A stretch of 64,000 nt of DNA from Cervus elaphus (GCF_910594005.1 NC_057825.1:44547037-44611036); one strand, 5' to 3'; counted from the first letter of the stretch, positions 52,868 to 62,860 are shown. Notes: generated from the letters alone by a model not told the origin. Program-made: numbers and translations.

Positions 52868-53332
52868 TGTTAGGGGAAGCATGCTGATTGAAACCGCCCA
52901 CCCTGGCCAGGCATCATAGTAACTGTTTGCATGAGCTGTTTTATGACAGGAGATTCTGATAAGGAATATGGAACTAATAAGCCACCATCAACTGGAGGAG
53001 TTTGGGAAAGGTCGAAAGAAGACACTGCGCGTCCGTCCGCTTCCCAGAATCCCTCTCACTGGTATCCATCTTGGCTGAGCAATGCGTGCGCCGCCAGGAA
53101 AGACTCTGAATTAGAATGATTGGCCAAAGACCCCCTGGCCATCACCATAAAACCCTAGATTGTGGCAGAGCTGTTCTCCTGGGTTCCCTTACCCTCCTGC
53201 TCTCCACCCGGGTGCCCTTTCCAATAAAATCTCTTGCTTTGTCAGCACATGTGTCTCCTTGGACAATTCATTTCCGAGTGTTGGACAAGAGCCCAGTTTC
53301 AGGCCCTGGAAGGTGTCCCCCTTCCTGCAACA
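52868..53332 (+). mobile_element. Solo ERV LTR, innermost layer, 4-bp TSD
   Basis: A 465-bp element starting TGTTAGGGG and ending CTGCAACA, flanked by GATG (52864-52867) and GAAG (53333-53336, one change). It inserted into the Bov-tA body and has no internal retroviral sequence. The 4-bp TSD fits a class I ERV. Family not named. Sequence differs from the LTR at 37956. Confidence 0.9.
53118..53228 (+). promoter_or_regulatory. LTR promoter-like and poly(A) signals
   Basis: A CCAAT-type box in reverse (ATTGGCC at about 53119), a TATA-like CATAAAA near 53146 and AATAAA at 53223-53228, in the order expected for U3/R of an LTR reading rightward. Confidence 0.6.
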
Positions 53333-53900
53333 GAAGGAGGAGACTGGTAGGCTACAGTCCATGGCGGTCACAGAGTCGGACACGACTGAACAACTTCCCT
53401 GGTTCCCCAGCCCCACCCCTCACCACACACACACTTGTGACAAATTATGACAACCTTGTTAAATATCCCTGGGGGATAAAAGCATCCCACCCACGTTAAG
53501 AACCACTGTTCAAAAAGGTCCTGTAGGATCTGGGCCCTGCCCATTTCCCCACCCTGGTCTCTCTTCTTTAGCCACTTAAAGGGCATCCCCCAGCTGAACA
53601 CAGCAGGGTCCCTCTGGCCTCCGGATTTCTGCACACACTATTCCTTCTTTCTGGATTGCCCCTCCCCACATCTCCTCACCTGGCAAACTCTTTCTATGTG
53701 TCTCTGTCTAACTGTCTCCTGCCCTGTCTTAGACATAAGAGCTGAGTGCTGACCGCGGCTGCCCACCCCCTCATCCTGCAAACCCTCTCCACACCTCCAT
53801 CCTTTGTCTGCCTTCTCCATCGGACTGCTGCCTCCAGGAGAGCAGGACCTGTGACTGTCTTGTCATGCTGACGGCAGTGCTTACTGATTTGTGGCCATGT

Positions 53901-54974
53901 GGTCTGTTCCATGATCAGAGGCCCCGGAATCAGACCATGAAGCCAGGTAAATCCCGGGTAGATCTGGGATTAATTATCTGCTCCGTGTTGTGTCTGGACT
54001 CTGTCAACCCCATTAAAGATTAAATAGTAACTCTGGGTGTGATCTGGAAAAGAGCCTTTTCCTAAGAGCAGTGAACTGAGGAGTCAGAGGGCTGAGTCGC
54101 AGGAATCCTTTGCCCCAGGGGCTCCTGTTACACTGGGGAAGGGTGGCCCTGCGCCCTGGCACAGGCTGCCAGGACTCTTTGGGAAGAGAGCCAGACAGTG
54201 GTCACCACAGATGGGGAACAGCCCAGCAGGGAGAAGGCTGTCACTTGTCAGCTCTGGTACAACGAACCACTCAAAGCACAGCATTCCCAAATAAGAGACG
54301 TTTAGACCCCGCCGGGTTCCCTTGGTCCACCCCAACCTGGGGCATGTACTTGGCCTCATCTTCCCAAATGATCAGTGCTTTACATGACTCAAAACTTGTA
54401 AATGAGACTCTGAAACAGAATCCTCTGAACAATGCTGAAGGGACAAAGCCCAGCCCCAGGGCAGTAGGCACCTGAACTTCCCCCAAGAGGAAGGCTGTCC
54501 TTGTCCTCCGCCTGGGTTCAGTCTGCTCCCTCCTCCCTCTTCTTCAGTCTTCCAGAGGGAGCCCTACCCTGGCTGTCAACTATGTTGCCAAATCCATAGT
54601 CCTTGTGTTATTCTACACTTAACGTGTTCCTTTAAACATGCATTCCTTCTTCCTTAACAAAAATAGTTATTTTCTGATTATGTAAAGAATGTATGCTCAT
54701 TGTAAAAAAATGCAAACTACAAAGTTTAAGGAAGACCAAAAAAAAAAAAAGAGAGAGAGAGATCACCACCATCAACATACCTCTCTTTATCCAAATACAC
54801 ACAGAAATGTGACTTTATATATCTAGGTGAAATTCTGTGCTCAAAATACATGTATCAAAAAAGGAAACTTTCTGTTAGCATCACTAACAGCAAACTGCCA
54901 TCACTTGCCAGAAAAGAAGACAGCCCTCCCAATATAAGTACAGTGAAAACAAGTGTGATTAACTATCTAGTCAG
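53901..54974. other. Mixed: unassigned DNA and old antisense L1-like sequence
   Basis: 53901-54640 has no named repeat. 54640-54900 ('atgtatgctcattgtaaaaaaatgcaaactac...gatcaccaccatcaacatacc') resembles antisense old L1. A 12-A run is followed by (GA)n at 54739-54762. Confidence 0.35.
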
Positions 54975-55141
54975 ATAAGGAGAAGGAGGTGACAGAAGAA
55001 GGATGGTTGGATGGTATCACTGACTCAATGGACGTGAGTTTGAGCAAACTCTGGGAGATAGTGAAGGACAGGCAAGCCTGGTGTGCTGCATTCCATGGGG
55101 TCACAAAGAGCCGGACATGACTGAGCGGCTGAATAACAACA
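54975..55141 (+). mobile_element. BovB LINE extreme 3' end
   Basis: Only the last ~165 bp: 'ggatggttggatggtatcactgactcaatggacgtgagtttgagc' to the 'gagcggctgaataacaacag' tail. Confidence 0.9.
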
Positions 55142-55884
55142 GATACCATAGCTACCAAGGCTGCAAAGCCTGAGGTCCAGCCTCTAGGAATTAAAAGAGG
55201 GGATTAGCAAGTATTAGACGAGTCAGACCAAAGGGAGACTTTCTCTCAGATACAATTAGAAGGATTGAAAGAGAATTGAAGGAAAAAAATCTTTCTCTAT
55301 TCTGTTATCTGTTCCAAGTCTATGCAGTAGCTTAAACCTCTGGGTGCCCTCAAGACCTCCCACATTCTGTGGAGAAGGCAGGGGCGGGACCCACAGCACT
55401 GACCCTGCAGGGTTTACTCAAGACGTCATGGAGGGGAAAGGCTTCCAAGCACCAGCCACTTGCCATGCAAGCCTCAGAAAACAGCACTTCCAGGACTCTA
55501 GTCCCAGTACTCCTGCCCCTCACCCCGCCCCCTCCAGTCCCAGACATCCCTCCTTCCCCGACTGGAGATTTCAGGGCTCCTTTCCCTCCCTCTTCATAAA
55601 GAGGCTTCTGCCTGGAGAACCAACATTCCTGGGCAGGAGACCCAAAATCCTGGTGCGTATTATCAGGACAAGCCTTCCTGCCACAGGCTGGATCCCCTGG
55701 AGGGAAGGGGAGAGCGACCTCAGGGCCTGAATAGGGTGAGGCAAGCAAGGCACCCAGGACACAAAATTGAAGAAAGTGCTCACTCTGTGCTGCAGACCCT
55801 CATGCCCCTGAGAGTGGGCACCTCACTTATACCACCCTCTCCCAGGTGGAGCACAAGTGCTGAGTCTTGAACCACTCACTGTGT
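55142..55884. other. Unassigned DNA, C-rich in the middle
   Basis: 55340-55740 is GC-rich, with an Sp1-like CCCCGCCCCCTCC at about 55523, and has open frames of 128 (plus) and 132 aa (minus) on opposite strands. No domain. Not a clear CpG island by eye. Confidence 0.3.
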
Positions 55885-56470
55885 GGTACTGGGACAATTT
55901 GGTATCCCTTTGGAAGAGAGAAAATTGGAGCCAATCTGATTCTTCCTTATCTTACACCATATAAAAAATAAATTTAGTATGCAAAGACCCAAAGATGAAA
56001 GGAAAACATGAAAACTTTTAGAGGAGAAATCAAACATAGCTTTATGATTTGAAGGCAAGAAGGATTTCTTAAAGTAATAACAAAGAACAAACCATAAGTA
56101 TAATAAAAATGCTGATAAATTCACCTATGTTATAATTATCTGCTTGCTTTTCTAAAGTCACCATTGACAAAGTTAAAAGGCCAACTACAATCTGGGAAAA
56201 AACATTTGCACTGCATGTAACTGACAAAAGATTAGTAACCAGAATCTACAGTGGGGGCAGGGGAGTGGATTTTTTAACAACATAAGAAAAAACAGACAAA
56301 CTCACAGAAGAGGGAACATGACTATCCAATCAATACAAAGAGATGTTCAACCACATTACTAACCAGGAGAATGCAAATTAAAATTACAGTGAAATATCAA
56401 TTCATACCCATTTGGTTGGCAAAAATACAGAGGTCTGATAATGCCAAATGATTGTGAGGTTATGACCAAA
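55885..56470 (+). mobile_element. Old L1 ORF2 C-terminal region, sense
   Basis: 'gaggagaaatcaaacatagctttatg', 'gtcaccattgacaaagttaaaaggccaactacaatctgggaaaaaacatttgcactgcatgtaactgacaaaagattagtaacc' and 'gaatgcaaattaaaattacagtgaaatatca' follow the L1 ORF2 3' coding order. Frames are broken. Confidence 0.75.
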
Positions 56471-56914
56471 CCAAGGTTATGATGGAACCAAGTGATGGTG
56501 AGATTATGACAGAAGGAGAACTCAGCCGGCTGGTTGTGAATTAGGACCGTCCTTAGGAAGGCAGCAGAGCTGTCCAAGGGCAAAGACGTCTGGGCGTGGC
56601 CCCATAACTGGCTTTTTTTTATCCTCAGTCCTGAAATTTGGCATTCTACTTCATCTAGGGTTCAACTCTGAACATAACCCTTTCCCCTTAAGATGCCTTC
56701 AGTGGTCCCCCATAGCCAACAAACAAGCATCAGATTCTTTATGACATTTTTGTGATGTGACCAACACACCATCCAGGGTATATCCCACTCTGTGTTACAT
56801 TCTTAATGATCTTCCTGTACACCTAACTGCACAGGCCGAAATCTCTCTCAATCTTTCATCATATGAATCATACAAAATGTATAAATATGAAAGAGGTGGA
56901 CCTGGGGTATAATC

Positions 56915-57065
56915 TCATTGAAGACCTCCATGTTACACATGGGAATACTGAGGCCAGGCAGGCTGAATGTCTACCCAAGGCCACTCCATGAGACAGAGAA
57001 TCAGAGGAGACCCCAGCTTTTCTGAATCCCTGATCAGGGATCTTATCACTGTTCATCTCCTCTCG
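56915..57065 (-). mobile_element. MIR SINE, antisense
   Basis: 'acacatgggaatactgaggccaggcaggctgaatgtctacccaaggccactccatgagacagagaatcagaggagacccc...gatcttatcactgtt' is the reverse complement of the MIR core. Confidence 0.75.
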
Positions 57066-57145
57066 GGCGGATGCATCGCAGGCCTGGCAATGGGGGTGCA
57101 GGGAGCCCAATCCCCTCTGCTCCCTCCACATCACCCTCCCTGACA

Positions 57146-57552
57146 CAGCTGAACAGTGACAGCACCATTTGTCAAGAAGTAAAAATATGCCAGGGAGCTG
57201 GGCAGGCAAGTACTTGCTGCGCTAGCAGCTCGCTGGTCCTGAAGCATTATATCTCTGAATTGGGATGCCCTTGTGTTCCCCTTGTCAGCAGGGAGCAGCC
57301 AGATCTCTCTTTTTACTGTAATTGGGTTAGTCTTGTGGGTTTGCCCTCCTCCCAGCTGTCAAAAGAGATTATACAGAAATGTACTGCAGCATCGACCACA
57401 GTTCAGGTGCCAGCTGAGGCCGAAGCAGGAGGAAATTTCCAAATGCATTCATTAATCACCCTAAGTACCCCAGGGGCTGCTGGCTGCACTGCCTTCTTCC
57501 AGCTGCAATCACTTTTGCTCCAGCCAGAGCTCAGAGGTCTCCTCATCAGCTG
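57146..57552. promoter_or_regulatory. E-box cluster in repeat-free DNA (candidate enhancer)
   Basis: Five perfect CAGCTG E-boxes (57146, 57353, 57411, 57500, 57547) and one CAGGTG (57404) lie within about 410 bp, beside a TAAT-containing stretch (ATGCATTCATTAATC, 57442-57456). The region is not a repeat I recognise. A 176-aa frame over it (57071-57601) has no domain. Enhancer function is inference only. Confidence 0.4.
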
Positions 57553-57807
57553 CAGCACCCCGCAGGGGCCTGGGCACGGGCTCAACAAGGGTAGGGGTTG
57601 AGAGACCCCCAGAAGCCTGGGAGGGTCTGTCCTCACCCTGAAAGTGTCCCCTTCCTGAGAGGGCATGACACTAAATAGCAAATTTTAAAACACATGATAA
57701 GACAAGAAGAAGACCACAGAGAAAAGAAAAAGGCTTTCCTCCTGCCTTTTGAACAAGGCACCCTGCATTTTCATTTTGCACTGGATGGCCCTGCCCCCTA
57801 ACCCAGC

Positions 57808-58125
57808 AGTATCTTCATCTGTTTGAGCTGCTATAACAAAATAGAACACACTGGGTGGCTTAGGAACAACAGAAATTTTTATGTTACAGTTCTGGAGGCT
57901 GGAAGTCTGCGATCAGGGAGCCAGGGTGAGGGCCGCAGACTTCTCATGGTCTCCTCTCCAGGTGAAGACAGCAGGGAGCCTCCTGTATAAAACCACTAAT
58001 CCTACTCAAGAGGGCCCCATCCTCAAAACTGAAGCACCTGAGCAAAGCCCCACCTCCTAATACCATCATTTTGTGGGTTAGGATTTCAATATACAAATTT
58101 GGGGAGACATAAGCATTCAGAGCAT
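57808..58125 (-). mobile_element. MaLR-type LTR, antisense
   Basis: 'catctgtttgagctgctataacaaaatagaacacactgggtggcttagg', 'ggaggctggaagtctgcgatcaggg' and 'aaagccccacctcctaataccatcattttgtgggttaggatttcaatatac'. Confidence 0.75.
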
Positions 58126-58292
58126 AACAAGCAGTCTCTAACAGTAGAAGTGAAACATCTGACTACTCAAAACCCCATCAGTTCTGCTGCTTTGTGGGGC
58201 CCAGCCCTCATACCTCCTGCATCAGTACCTGGACAAGGGTGAGTGGGGGGAGTCTGTGGAGCCAGGTCTGTGAAGACCTCTGACAGTCCATC

Positions 58293-58453
58293 TCAGTGAT
58301 CCCCAAACTGTTGGGTGGAAAATCACCTAGCGAATGTGTTAGGCAAATTCTCAGGCCCCAGCTCCAGAGATTCTGACTCAGTAAGCCAGGGGCAGAGCCT
58401 GAGATTTTGCCCTTCAAACAGGCTCCAGGTGATGCTGTGGTCCACACTTGGAG
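58293..58453 (+). mobile_element. MER5A (hAT-type remnant)
   Basis: 'tcagtgatccccaaactg' left end, 'caggccccagctccagagattctgactcagtaagccaggggcagagcctgagattttgc' and 'ctccaggtgatgctgtggtccacacttgga' match MER5A. Confidence 0.85.
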
Positions 58454-58710
58454 GGACAGCGGTAACCGCTCCACTTCACAGAGGAAGCAGCAGAGACTGG
58501 GTGCCCTACCTGATGCACACTCCTTAAGGGCAGGCACCACAGAACCCAGAGCTCCACACTCGTGACACCTCATCATGGATCAGAGTCTGAGGAAGGAGGA
58601 TGTGAGTTACGACCAGGCTCTGAAAGTTTCTATTGATGCTTATTGAGCAAACTAGCATATCAGCAACGGAATAAATTCACTTCTCCCTTCCACCTATGAG
58701 GCAAGGTAGG

Positions 58711-58915
58711 GAAAGACCCTAATGCTGGGAAAGATTTAGGGCAGGAGGAGAAGGGGATGACAGAGAATGAGATAGTTGGATGGCATCACCAACTCAATGG
58801 ACATGAGTTTGCATAAACTCTGGGAGATAGTGAAGGATGGGGAAGCCTGGCATGCTGCAGTTCATGGGGTCACAAACAGTCAGACACAACTTAGCAATGG
58901 AACAACAAACAACAC
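58711..58915 (+). mobile_element. BovB LINE extreme 3' end
   Basis: 'gaaagaccctaatgctgggaaagatttagg' to the 'ggaacaacaaacaacac' tail: the last ~200 bp of BovB. Confidence 0.92.
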
Positions 58916-59191
58916 AACCAGTGTACAGAGGCAGAATTTTAACAGATGTGCTCTGAGCTACAGTCAAACTCCTCACCATCCTACCCTAAAGAAACCACCT
59001 TGTTGGGGACCAAAAACTCAATGCTGGCTGCCTTGCTGGAGGCCATCCCACCTTTATGACCCAGCTCAACCACAGCTCCCTTTGAAGACTTCCTTCAGAG
59101 GTGGGGTGGTTCTGCTCATTTACACTCTGTGGGCAGCACTCTGGGTCTGATCCAACCCACCTGGCCCTCAGCCAGGCCTTCTCATGAAGGC

Positions 59192-59462
59192 TGCTGCTGC
59201 TGCTAAGTCACGTCAGTCGTGTCCAACTCTGTGCGACCCCATAGACGGCAGCCCAACAGGCTCCTCTGTCCCTGGGATTCTCCAGGAAAGAACACTGGAT
59301 GCAAGTGAATGCATGAACAATGCACGCAAGTGAAAAGTGAAAGTGAAGTTGCTCGGTCATGTCTGACTCCTAGCGACCCCATGGAAAGCAGCCTACCAGG
59401 CTCCTCCGTCCATGGGATTCTCTAGGCAAGAGTACTGGAGTGGGTTGCCATTGCCTACTCTG
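59192..59462 (-). mobile_element. BOV-A2 dimeric SINE, antisense, (AGC)n tail
   Basis: TGCTGCTGCTGC tail on the plus strand, two BovA units, with an unusual linker (ATGCAAGTGAATGCATGAAC...). TSD TCTCATGAAGGC (59180-59191) and TCTTATGAAGGC (59463-59474). Confidence 0.94.
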
Positions 59463-59640
59463 TCTTATGAAGGCAGTGCTGGCCTTATAGGAGGTGAGAA
59501 TGGCTCCTGGCCCTGCCCTGGGCTTTGGAGGGCCTTGCTCTGCCCCTTTTCTAGCCATGCCCTTTCCAGGGGGTTGGGAGCCCAAGGAGAGAGGGCAAGG
59601 ACCTGGATCCCCTCTTATAGAACGTTCTGAGTACCTGGGA

Positions 59641-59974
59641 GTACTTGAGAGTCCCTTGGACTGCAAGGAAATCCAACCAGTCCATCCTAATCAGCCCTGA
59701 ATATTCATTGGAAGGACTGATGCTGAAGCTGAAATTCCAATCCTTTGGCCACCTGATACGAAGAACTGACTCCTTGGAAAGGACCCTGATGCTGGGAAAG
59801 ATTGAAGGCAGGAGGAGAAGGGGACAACAGAGGATGAGATGGTTGGATGGCATCACCGACTCAATGGACATGAGTTTGAGTAAACTACAGGAGTTGGTGA
59901 TGGACAGGGAGGCCTGGTGTGCTGCAGTCCATGGGGTCGCAAAGAGTTGGACATGACTGAGCAACTGAACTGAA
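59641..59974 (+). mobile_element. BovB LINE 3' end, perfect 14-bp TSD
   Basis: 334 bp of BovB with an open C-terminal frame (59645-59956, 103 aa: 'PWTARKSNQSILISPEYSLE', 'RMRWLDGITDSMDMSLSKL') and a CAACTGAACTGAA tail. TSDs CTGAGTACCTGGGA are identical at 59627-59640 and 59975-59988. Confidence 0.97.
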
Positions 59975-60756
59975 CTGAGTACCTGGGACCCTGGAATTCC
60001 CTGCATGAATTGTCTTGCAATCATCCCCTGTCCCACTCTTCCAAGGGGACCATTGCTCCCATGGGTTACACCAGCTTAGGATGTGCCCTCACTCTAGGCC
60101 TGAAGGATGTCTAGCAGCAGGAAGCAGGGGAGACAGAACTGACATGAAAAGTGGGTGTCTATAAGAATGAACACAAAGTCCCTCAGGGCTCAAAATAAAG
60201 AGAGGGTGGGAAGAGAATGTGAATAACTAACTGGGGGCTGGGACTGAAGGACAACTCTCCCAGCAGTGTCATTGTATTCATTTTCTGTTGTTGTGTAACA
60301 AATTACTGAAAACTTAGTGACTTAATACATATTTATTATCTCACAATTGCTGTGTTAGGAATCTGGGCAGAGCTTAGCTGGGTACTCTATTTCGGGGTCT
60401 CTCACAGGGTGCTATCCAGGGCTGAGGTCTTACCTGAAGGCTTGTTTGGGAAAGGATCTGCTTCTAAGATTGTAGCTATTGGCAGAATTTCAGTTCCTCT
60501 AAGGTCTTGGACTGCAAGCTTTAGTTCCTTGCTGGCTGTTGGACAAGACCACCTTTGTGTGCTTGTCACATAGGCCTTTCCACATAGCAACTTGCTTCAT
60601 CAAAACCTGGAAGGGAAAGAATCTACTAGCAAGAGAGAAACCACTATCTTGTATAACCTAATCATAGATGTGCTATCCCATCCCATTTAATACATTCTAT
60701 TGGTTAGAAGCAATTCATGGAAAAACCACTATGCTTCAATTAAAAGATAAATAAAT

Positions 60757-61220
60757 GTGGACTTTCCAGTGGTTAAGAATCTGCCTGCCAGATTCTTCCC
60801 TGGTGGTCCAATGACTAAGATTCTGAGCTCCCAATGCAGGGGGCCAGGAGTTCTATTGCTGGTCAGGGAACTAGATCCCACATGCCACAACTAAAGATCC
60901 CATGAGCTGCAACTAAGACCCAGCGAAGTCAAATAAATAAATGTTTAACAGCAACAAAAGAATCTGCCTGCCAATGTAGGTGACACAACTCAACCCCTGG
61001 TCCAGGAAGATCCCACAAGCAGTGAGGCAATTAAGCCCACCCGCCACAACTACTGAAACCTGAGCCCACACTCTGCAGCAAGAGAATTCACCACGAGCAG
61101 AAGCCTGTGCACCAAACTAGAGAGCAGCCCCTGCTTGCTGCTACTAGAGAAAAGCCTGCTTGCAGCAAAGAAGACCCAGCACAGACAATAAATAAGTAAA
61201 TAAATTAACAAACAAATAAA
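60757..61220 (+). mobile_element. CHR-type SINE, outer copy of a SINE-in-SINE nest
   Basis: Head 'tggactttccagtggttaagaatctgcctgcca'; resumes at 60974 with 'atgtaggtgacac' and runs through the CHR body ('ccgccacaactactgaaacctgagcc', 'agaagcctgtgcacc') to (AAAT)n. Confidence 0.92.
60791..60957 (+). mobile_element. CHR-type SINE inserted in another CHR SINE, perfect 16-bp TSD
   Basis: 'gattcttccctggtggtccaatgactaagattctgagc' to AAATAAATAAATG plus a short tail. TSD AAGAATCTGCCTGCCA, identical at 60775-60790 and 60958-60973. Same short subfamily as 541 and 10740. Confidence 0.96.
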
Positions 61221-61322
61221 GAAGTAAGTGGTGCTTCACGTCCACACTCAAGAGGAGGGGATTACACAAGAGCATAAGAGATGGAGCTCACTGGGCACCA
61301 TCTTAGAAGCTGCCTGCCACAG

Positions 61323-62034
61323 CCTTATCCAAACAGAACTCCAAGGAATCACAGACGCAACTTTACATTCAAACCTGGCCTTCTCTGGGACTTCCAAATT
61401 ACATTTATTACAGGAGGAGAACAGATAATATTTTAGTCAACAGTGTGGTGGCTTGAGTTACAGCTTTTAAATCTTTAGACACATGGGATGTGGGCCTCTA
61501 TTAATACTCTAATCCTGGCCTCATAAATATTAGGACAGGCCTGCTTCTGTGCATTCGTCCTGGCTGCCACTTCACACAGGCAAGGCCTTGTTGGCAGAGT
61601 CCCGTCTCCTGATTGTTTTTCCCACACACAGCCTAGCATGCCGTCGTGTGGGAGGCACTCAATGAAGTCTGTCTGAGCATCTGCTGGCAGCTGCCCGGCT
61701 CCAGGGGTGGCCCTCCTCCAGGCATAGACATGAGGTAGCTGGGCTGATTTTGAAACCTCAGGGGTTGGGCTTCCTCATGAGCAAGAAGAGAGGATCCCAC
61801 AAGACACAGGAAGAAAGGGACAGGAGCAAAAGCCACATCAGCAAGGCAAAGCTAACTCCTTCCAGGGGAGCAAGAGCTCTACCTTTAGAGTAAAACATGA
61901 TTATCAAGTTTCTTTTCCCTTTTTATTATAAAAATAATGAATATGGTTTACACATTTTTTAATCTAAGAGACAAAAGCACTATAATTCTATCAGTAAACT
62001 CCCTTTAGTGTTGCCTGGGCACATAACATACACA
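61323..62034. other. Unassigned DNA, possible L2 end
   Basis: 61590-61680 ('acacacagcctagcatgccgtcgtgtgggaggcactcaatgaag') resembles an L2 3' end. 61900-62020 is AT-rich and possibly old L1. No gene. Confidence 0.35.
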
Positions 62035-62337
62035 TATATATGTACATGAGCTTCAAGGAGGCTAGTAGGCTACAGTCCACGGGGTCCCAAATAGTCAGAC
62101 ACGAATGAGCATCTTCACTTTTCCTAGGTGGTGCTGGTGGTAAAGAACCCACCTGCCAAGGCAGGAGACATAAGAGACATGAGTTCAATCCCTGGGTTGG
62201 GAAGATCCCGTGCAGGAAGGTGCGGCAACCCACTCTAGTATTCTTGCCTAGAGAATCCCAATGGACAGAGAAGTCTGGCAGGCTACAGTCCTTGGGGTCA
62301 CAAAGAGTTGGACACAGTGAATGAGACTTAACACACA
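62035..62337 (+). mobile_element. Composite SINE: partial BovA fused to Bov-tA
   Basis: A BovA 3' part (62053-62124, 'ggaggctagtaggctacagtccacgggg') runs directly into a complete Bov-tA head and body (62125-62337). AACATACACA occurs at 62025-62034 and 62338-62347, so both parts share one TSD pair and probably entered as one unit. Confidence 0.8.
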
Positions 62338-62629
62338 AACATACACACACGTATATATATTCATATATGATTTATAAATATGTATTTTAATTTTATAATG
62401 TAATATATTACATTAACATAATTTTGTATTTAATGTACTTTACATTTCCTTCCTCAGAAAGTTTTTTATGCATAACTACTGTTGCTAGTGTTAAATTTGT
62501 GTCGTTGAGGGCTTTAAAGAAAAAAAAGATTGAACTATTCATTTATATATCTACTTTTTCAGGACAGTGAATGTTTTTTCTAGATTAAAGAGACAGAATT
62601 TAAAAATAACTTAAAAATAGATGATAATT

Positions 62630-62860
62630 TCACAAGTTCAGAAAAGTACACAGTGAAAAGTTTCCCTCCCTGTTCCCAGGTGATACCCCTGCAAGTAATC
62701 AAGGTTAACAGATCCTTCTATGTTATTCCAAAGATAGTTTTATATACAAAGCAAATATACAAATATTTCCTTTATTCCATCTTATACATAGTGGTAGTAT
62801 ATTATGCATACCATGCTGCACTCAATATATCTTAGAGATAGTTCCATGTCTCTGTACACC
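62630..62860 (-). mobile_element. Old L1 fragment, antisense
   Basis: 'gtggtagtatattatgcataccatgctgcactcaatatatcttagagatagttccatgtctc' matches antisense old L1 3' sequence. Confidence 0.5.

Larger units (their letters stand above)
52736..53391 (+). mobile_element. Bov-tA SINE, third layer, split by solo LTR
   Basis: Left part has A box TGGCTCAGACGG and B box GGTTCGATCCC, running to 'attccatggatg'. The right part resumes 'gaggagactggtaggctacagtccatggcggtcacagagtcggacacgactgaac'. The two halves join into a normal Bov-tA. Confidence 0.93.
52614..53508 (+). mobile_element. MER20, second layer of the nest
   Basis: Left part: 'tcagcattactgacattttggactgggtcattgtttgttgctggggcatcctgtgcactgtaggacatttagcagcatctgggtctccacccactagatg'. 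Right part: 'cttgtgacaaattatgacaacc...ccctgggggataaaagcatcc' to 'gttaagaaccactg'. Split by a Bov-tA. Confidence 0.88.
52490..53900 (+). mobile_element. L2 LINE, outermost layer of a four-level nest
   Basis: Left part 52490-52613: 'agccagagtgattgctttaaaacataaatttgattgtgtccctctcc...ggctttagaataaagaactaagcccttg'. Right part from 53509: 'ggtcctgtaggatctgggccctgccc', 'cctctggcctccggatttctgcacacactattcc' and 'caggagagcaggacctgtgactgtcttg'. Both are on the same strand and in consensus order, so MER20 split one L2. Confidence 0.7.
60265..61322 (-). mobile_element. Old LTR-like repeat, antisense (family A), split by SINEs
   Basis: Left part 60265-60725: 'ttctgttgttgtgtaacaaattactgaaaacttagtgacttaatacatatttattatctcac' to 'ctattggttagaagcaattc'. 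Right part 61225-61322: 'cacgtccacactcaagaggagggg'. Between are nested CHR SINEs. Confidence 0.6.

Noticed and set aside
52868..53332. Part of a complete provirus
   Set aside because: Bov-tA sequence follows directly on both sides of the LTR with a matching 4-bp TSD, so no internal viral region or second LTR exists here.
57071..57601. 176-aa plus-strand open frame
   Set aside because: No domain, no splice or start context that stands out, and low-complexity Ser/Thr/Gln composition. The E-box cluster is the more interesting reading of this DNA.
60757..60973. tRNA gene candidates from A/B-box-like motifs (here and in all Bov-tA/CHR copies)
   Set aside because: The boxes belong to tRNA-derived SINE heads; no copy shows a full cloverleaf with an acceptor stem.
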